A DNA stretch of 25,197 bases from Caldimicrobium thiodismutans (GTDB taxonomy: Bacteria; Desulfobacterota; Thermodesulfobacteria; Thermodesulfobacteriales; Thermodesulfobacteriaceae), in contig PNIE01000093.1 in the NCBI GenBank assembly GCA_002877875.1, positions 1 to 25,197 of the forward strand, written 5' to 3'. Below are positions 23,301 to 25,197 of this stretch, in pieces. A program made the translations under genes and the position numbers. The notes beneath the pieces are model-generated. The model was given only the letters and a program-made list of their open reading frames with translations. It searched no databases and was not told where the DNA came from. How positions within the stretch are numbered: the stretch's first letter is position 1; each line of letters starts with the position of its first letter.

Positions 23301-23655
23301 TGAAGAGATGGGGTTTGAACTCCTTGCTACCTCAGGGACAGCCAGATACCTGAAGGAATTCAATATCAAGGTTATGGAGGTGCCAAAAATCTCTGAGGGG
23401 AAAAGACCCAATATTCTTGATTTTATTAAAAATAAAGAAATTGCTCTTATGATAAATACGGCCAAAGGAAAGGTAAGTAAGCTAGATGCCTATCTAATAA
23501 GACGTTATGCTATGGAGCTTGATATTCCCTACGCTACAACCATTGCAGGGGCAAGAGCAATGGTTTGCAGTATAAGAAGACTAAGAGAAAAACCTTTCTC
23601 TTATGCTTCTCTTCAAGATTATTATAAAACCTTAGAGTATCGCTTTTATAAGTAA
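20398..23655 (+). CDS. carB: Carbamoyl phosphate synthase, large subunit
   Basis: This 1085-residue enzyme makes carbamoyl phosphate from ammonia, bicarbonate and two ATP, feeding pyrimidine and arginine synthesis. Its length equals the family norm. The N-terminal half carries GSGPIVIGQACEFDYSGSQA (about 14-33), the ATP-grasp motif RPSFTLGGTGGG and MNPRVSRSSALASKATGYP. An oligomerisation domain spans about 400-555. The second synthetase half repeats these as GGGPNRIGQGIEFDY, RPSYVLGGRAM and NPRASRTVPFVSKAIG. A C-terminal MGS-like regulatory domain (about 940-1085) contains LLATSGTARYLKEFN, the usual site for UMP or ornithine control. The small subunit carA, which supplies ammonia from glutamine, is not in the window. 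The ATG follows AGGAGGG at good spacing, 54 bases after the ppiD-like gene. Confidence 0.98.
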   Translation: MPKRTDIRKILIIGSGPIVIGQACEFDYSGSQACKALKEEGYEVVLVNSNPATIMTDPEMADRTYIEPLLPEVLEYIIKEERPDALLPTLGGQTGLNLAFALAKKGVLEKYGVELIGAKAQAIEKAESREHFRRAMERIGLKVPKSVIVHSLSEAEKAVKEIGFPVIIRPSFTLGGTGGGVAYNIEELREIVEAGLEASLIHQVMLEESVLGWKEFELEVMRDFKDNVVIICSIENFDPMGVHTGDSITVAPAQTLTDREYQQMRKAAQAIIREIGVETGGSNIQFAVNPQNGDMVVIEMNPRVSRSSALASKATGYPIAKVAAKLAVGYTLDELANDITKETKAAFEPTIDYVVVKIPRYTFEKFPETKDELTTSMRSVGETMAIGRTFKEALQKAIAGLEIGRYGFGADGKSPSDYDEILPRELIVEKLARPNSQRLFYIREAFKAGFTIEEIYQYSYIDPWFLYHLKELFEISEFYKGKKLEDLTEEDFRELKQWGFTDYQIAFLTGSKESEVRKRRLALGVKPTYKLIDTCAAEFEAYTPYFYSTYEVENESRARLSKNKKVIIIGGGPNRIGQGIEFDYCCVHAIKALRERGYDAIMINSNPETVSTDYDVSTRLYFEPLTLEHVLNVYEEEDPIGVIVQFGGQTPLNLSVPLYKAGVRILGTSPENIDRAEDREKFEALLNKLGLKRPKAGVAFTAEEALRVASSLGYPVLVRPSYVLGGRAMRIVYSENELAEYIETAVKINPEHPVLIDKFLEDAIEVDVDALCDGEMVVIGGIMEHIEEAGIHSGDSACFLPPVNLSKKVLEEIREATYKLAMELEVRGLINIQFAIKDEEVYVLEVNPRASRTVPFVSKAIGVPLAKLATWIMLGETLKEIGFTKEVIPKYYSVKEVVFPFKRFPGVDVMLGPEMKSTGEVMGIDWEPSLAYAKAQFAAGMRLPFSGKVFLSVKDEDKPLVVEIAKRLEEMGFELLATSGTARYLKEFNIKVMEVPKISEGKRPNILDFIKNKEIALMINTAKGKVSKLDAYLIRRYAMELDIPYATTIAGARAMVCSIRRLREKPFSYASLQDYYKTLEYRFYK

Positions 23656-23668
23656 ACTTCTTACTTAT
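23648..23668 (+). terminator. Hairpin over carB stop codon; probable terminator
   Basis: ATAAGTAA (23648-23655) and TTACTTAT (23661-23668) are perfect reverse complements with a 5-base loop; the TAA stop of carB is inside the left arm. A pyrimidine run, CTTTTCTTT, follows directly. The stem has a single G-C pair, so it would be weak at high temperature, but its position at the end of a long gene before a 149-base gap fits a terminator. Confidence 0.5.
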
Positions 23669-23740
23669 CTTTTCTTTAGTTTTTAGTGGTCCTATTTACA
23701 GATCCTCAATTTTTTTCCTTTTTAGCCTAATTGTTTAAAA

Positions 23741-23770
23741 TTGTCAGATTAGTAGAGATTATGGGATTAT
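23741..23770 (+). promoter_or_regulatory. Candidate promoter of traT-like gene
   Basis: TTGTCA (23741-23746), an 18-base spacer and GATTAT (23765-23770) match consensus at 5 and 4 of 6. The start would be near 23777, leaving a leader of about 30 bases with the strong AAAGGAGGTG site. The rest of the 149-base gap holds only the carB hairpin and T-rich sequence. Confidence 0.4.
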
Positions 23771-23807
23771 TTATATAAAGGAAAAAATTTTTAAAGGAGG
23801 TGGGATG

Positions 23808-24572
23808 ATGCTTAGCAGACGGAACATTTCAACTTTAAAAAGTATTTTTACTTATTTTCTTATCTTTTTAATAATTTTTCAGCTCTCAGGGTGTGCAGTG
23901 ATTCCTGAAGCTATTGAACATGCAGATTTAAGGGTAGGGCATAAAATGACAGATACAATCTTTCTTGATCCTTTCAAAAAGTCCCAAAATAGAACTATCT
24001 ATGTTGAAGTTCGCAATACTTCAGATTTACAGGAGGTAAACCCTGCTATGGTTAGAGATCGGTTGATACAAAAACTCCAGGCCAAGGGTTATCAAATTGT
24101 GAACAATCCTATGGATGCAGGTTATATTGTCCAGATTAACATTCTTTATATGGATTATTACAAAAAGACCGGGGCTAAAGAGGGGGCTTTGGAAGGTGCT
24201 CTGGCTGGTGGAATTGCGGGAGCCTCTGCAGGTGGAAGAGATGTGGAGGCTTTAATTTTAGCTGCAGCTGGAGCTGCCCTTGGATATGTAGGAGGTGCAG
24301 TTGTGGGATCCATGATAAAAATTGAGACTTATGCAGGTGTAATTGATGTCCAAGTTATGGAAAAGACAGATAAACCTGTGGTTGGGCAGCTAAAAACTGA
24401 GGCCAAACAGGGAACCTCTACTACTCTCATCACTACTCAGGAGGTGAATACCAATTACCAGATCTATCGCACAAAAATTGCTGCTACAGCAACAAAGACC
24501 AATCTCAAAAAAGAAGAGGCTGCTCCAGAGATAGCTGAAAAGCTAGCTACTCAAGTTGCTGAAATTTTTTAG
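23808..24572 (+). CDS. TraT-like outer-membrane lipoprotein
   Basis: This 254-residue protein has a long lipoprotein signal peptide ending in the lipobox LSGC (Cys about residue 29), so it should be lipid-anchored, probably in the outer membrane. After it, the order of blocks matches TraT: DLRVGHKMTDTIFLDP (TraT has a similar 'L.V.T.MS.TI.L.P'), EVRNTSD, a VRDRLIQKLQAKGYQIV segment, a Gly/Ala-rich hydrophobic stretch (about 127-168), a DVQVMEKTDKPV strand, KQGTSTTLITTQ and a closing NLKKEEAAPEIAEKLA. Plasmid TraT mediates surface exclusion and serum resistance; this chromosomal copy has no conjugation genes near it, so those roles cannot be assumed. Two adjacent ATGs are possible: the second (23808) is preferred because GGAGG is 7 bases before it and only 4 before 23805. 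The symbol is withheld. Confidence 0.87.
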   Translation: MLSRRNISTLKSIFTYFLIFLIIFQLSGCAVIPEAIEHADLRVGHKMTDTIFLDPFKKSQNRTIYVEVRNTSDLQEVNPAMVRDRLIQKLQAKGYQIVNNPMDAGYIVQINILYMDYYKKTGAKEGALEGALAGGIAGASAGGRDVEALILAAAGAALGYVGGAVVGSMIKIETYAGVIDVQVMEKTDKPVVGQLKTEAKQGTSTTLITTQEVNTNYQIYRTKIAATATKTNLKKEEAAPEIAEKLATQVAEIF

Positions 24573-24583
24573 AGAAAAATTTC
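24561..24583 (+). terminator. Perfect 9-bp A/T hairpin over the traT-like stop codon
   Basis: GAAATTTTT (24561-24569) pairs perfectly with AAAAATTTC (24575-24583) around the loop TAGAG, which begins with the TAG stop. Only two T residues follow before the sequence turns A-rich, so it may be a weak terminator, an mRNA 3' stabiliser between two co-transcribed genes, or a compositional accident. The next gene starts 22 bases on. Confidence 0.35.
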
Positions 24584-24605
24584 TTAAATTAGAGAGGGGG
24601 GTAAA

Positions 24606-25197
24606 ATGATCGTCAAGAGAAATGATCAACTTACAAGGTGGTTCTTTATTTTCTTCTTTTTTCTCTGGTTCTTCCTTTTTCTTGAGTTCTTTGTTGTTCC
24701 AAGCCCCCTTCTCTCTCAAGATAAAACTCTCTCTTTTGAGGAATGTGAAAAAATAGTTGCAAAAATCGCAACAGCTCAGGAGAATCTGCGAAAGTTTATT
24801 AGAGAAAGGAATTTTAAAGTAGATTTAGTGAATGCCACGGTGGAAGAAAGAAATTATTTTTATCAAAATCTAAAGAACTTAATAGTTGAGGAAAAAAATT
24901 TTAGGCAAATGTGTATTGTTCACTATGGGGTTAGAGTCGACGAACTTGAAAAACTACCTAAAAATAAAGTGGTTATTTTTTATGACTCTACTTATTATAA
25001 AGGTGTTTTTTCAAAAGATGTAAATCCTCCAAGATTTCCTCCTTTCTTTTTTGATTATCGTTATTTTGATAAATTGGATCTAAGATATTTGATCATCCCT
25101 ACAAGAAATTCTGAGGATTATTATAAAAAACTTTCACAATTTAAGAAAAAATATCTATCTGGTTATGAAGTAAAAGAGTTGTTTTGTTATATAGAAC
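24606..25197 (+). CDS. Unrecognised exported or membrane-anchored protein (partial, 3' end outside window)
   Basis: An open frame of 197 codons runs from the ATG at 24606 to the window edge without a stop. A GAGGGGGG Shine-Dalgarno 4 bases upstream supports this start. The product has a basic start, then an aromatic-rich hydrophobic segment (about 12-32, Phe/Trp-rich) and PSPLLSQDK, so it is either cleaved or anchored by one helix. The visible body has an acidic/basic helical stretch (40-75), then a mixed region rich in Tyr and Phe (VVIFYDSTYY, PPFFFDYRYFDK, RYLIIPTRN). Cysteines occur at about 47, 103 and 194. I do not recognise a family. It lies 33 bases after the TraT-like lipoprotein on the same strand with no visible promoter, so the two are probably co-transcribed and may share an envelope role. 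Confidence 0.7.
   Translation, partial: MIVKRNDQLTRWFFIFFFFLWFFLFLEFFVVPSPLLSQDKTLSFEECEKIVAKIATAQENLRKFIRERNFKVDLVNATVEERNYFYQNLKNLIVEEKNFRQMCIVHYGVRVDELEKLPKNKVVIFYDSTYYKGVFSKDVNPPRFPPFFFDYRYFDKLDLRYLIIPTRNSEDYYKKLSQFKKKYLSGYEVKELFCYIE

Noticed and set aside
1..25197. Defence system, phage, CRISPR array, insertion sequence or tRNA
   Set aside because: No spaced direct repeats, transposase or integrase motifs, nuclease/toxin pairs or tRNA cloverleaf were seen; every sizeable ORF is accounted for by the listed genes.

Overview
The window is AT-rich chromosomal DNA from a Gram-negative, probably thermophilic and anaerobic bacterium. Five things suggest this: coding strands rich in purines and Lys/Glu/Ile codons; very tight gene packing; a PolA whose proofreading domain has lost its acidic residues (as in Taq-type enzymes); outer-membrane and periplasm genes (a TraT-like lipoprotein, a PpiD-like chaperone); and a zinc-ribbon/HEAT protein that resembles a family I associate with sulfate-reducing bacteria. 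The best guess is a Thermodesulfobacteriota-type lineage. This is inference; no rRNA is present. I saw no tRNA, CRISPR array, insertion sequence, phage gene or toxin gene, and no gene-free stretch longer than about 150 bases.

Layout. (1) Positions 1-6116, minus strand: one probable operon, read right to left as slipin, DUF465-like small protein, ilvB, ilvN, transketolase, tatC, tatA (cut by the window edge). A good sigma-70-type promoter lies just upstream of the slipin gene. (2) Positions 6271-8863, plus strand: a secreted DUF4390 protein overlapping an NtrY-like membrane histidine kinase, with no response regulator in the window. (3) Positions 8822-14389, minus strand: a five-gene operon read as TPR protein, zinc-ribbon/HEAT protein, second TPR protein, polA, RsuA-like pseudouridine synthase. 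Its last gene overlaps the kinase tail to tail. (4) Positions 14429-15532, plus strand: mltG, overlapping rsmA tail to tail. (5) Positions 15486-18474, minus strand: an ion antiporter, a tandem universal stress protein and rsmA, nearly contiguous. (6) Positions 18550-25197, plus strand: a PpiD-like periplasmic chaperone, carB, then a TraT-like lipoprotein followed by an unrecognised exported protein that runs off the window.

Most of the content is core housekeeping: branched-chain amino acid synthesis, pentose phosphate metabolism, carbamoyl phosphate synthesis, rRNA modification, DNA repair synthesis, Tat export and peptidoglycan chain termination. I did not find a clearly new defence or mobile system. 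The parts that merit a second look are the orphan DUF4390-kinase pair, the TPR/zinc-HEAT genes coupled to polA, the TraT-unknown pair, the antiporter-Usp pair, and AT-rich perfect hairpins that straddle stop codons at three gene ends. All promoter and hairpin calls were made by eye.
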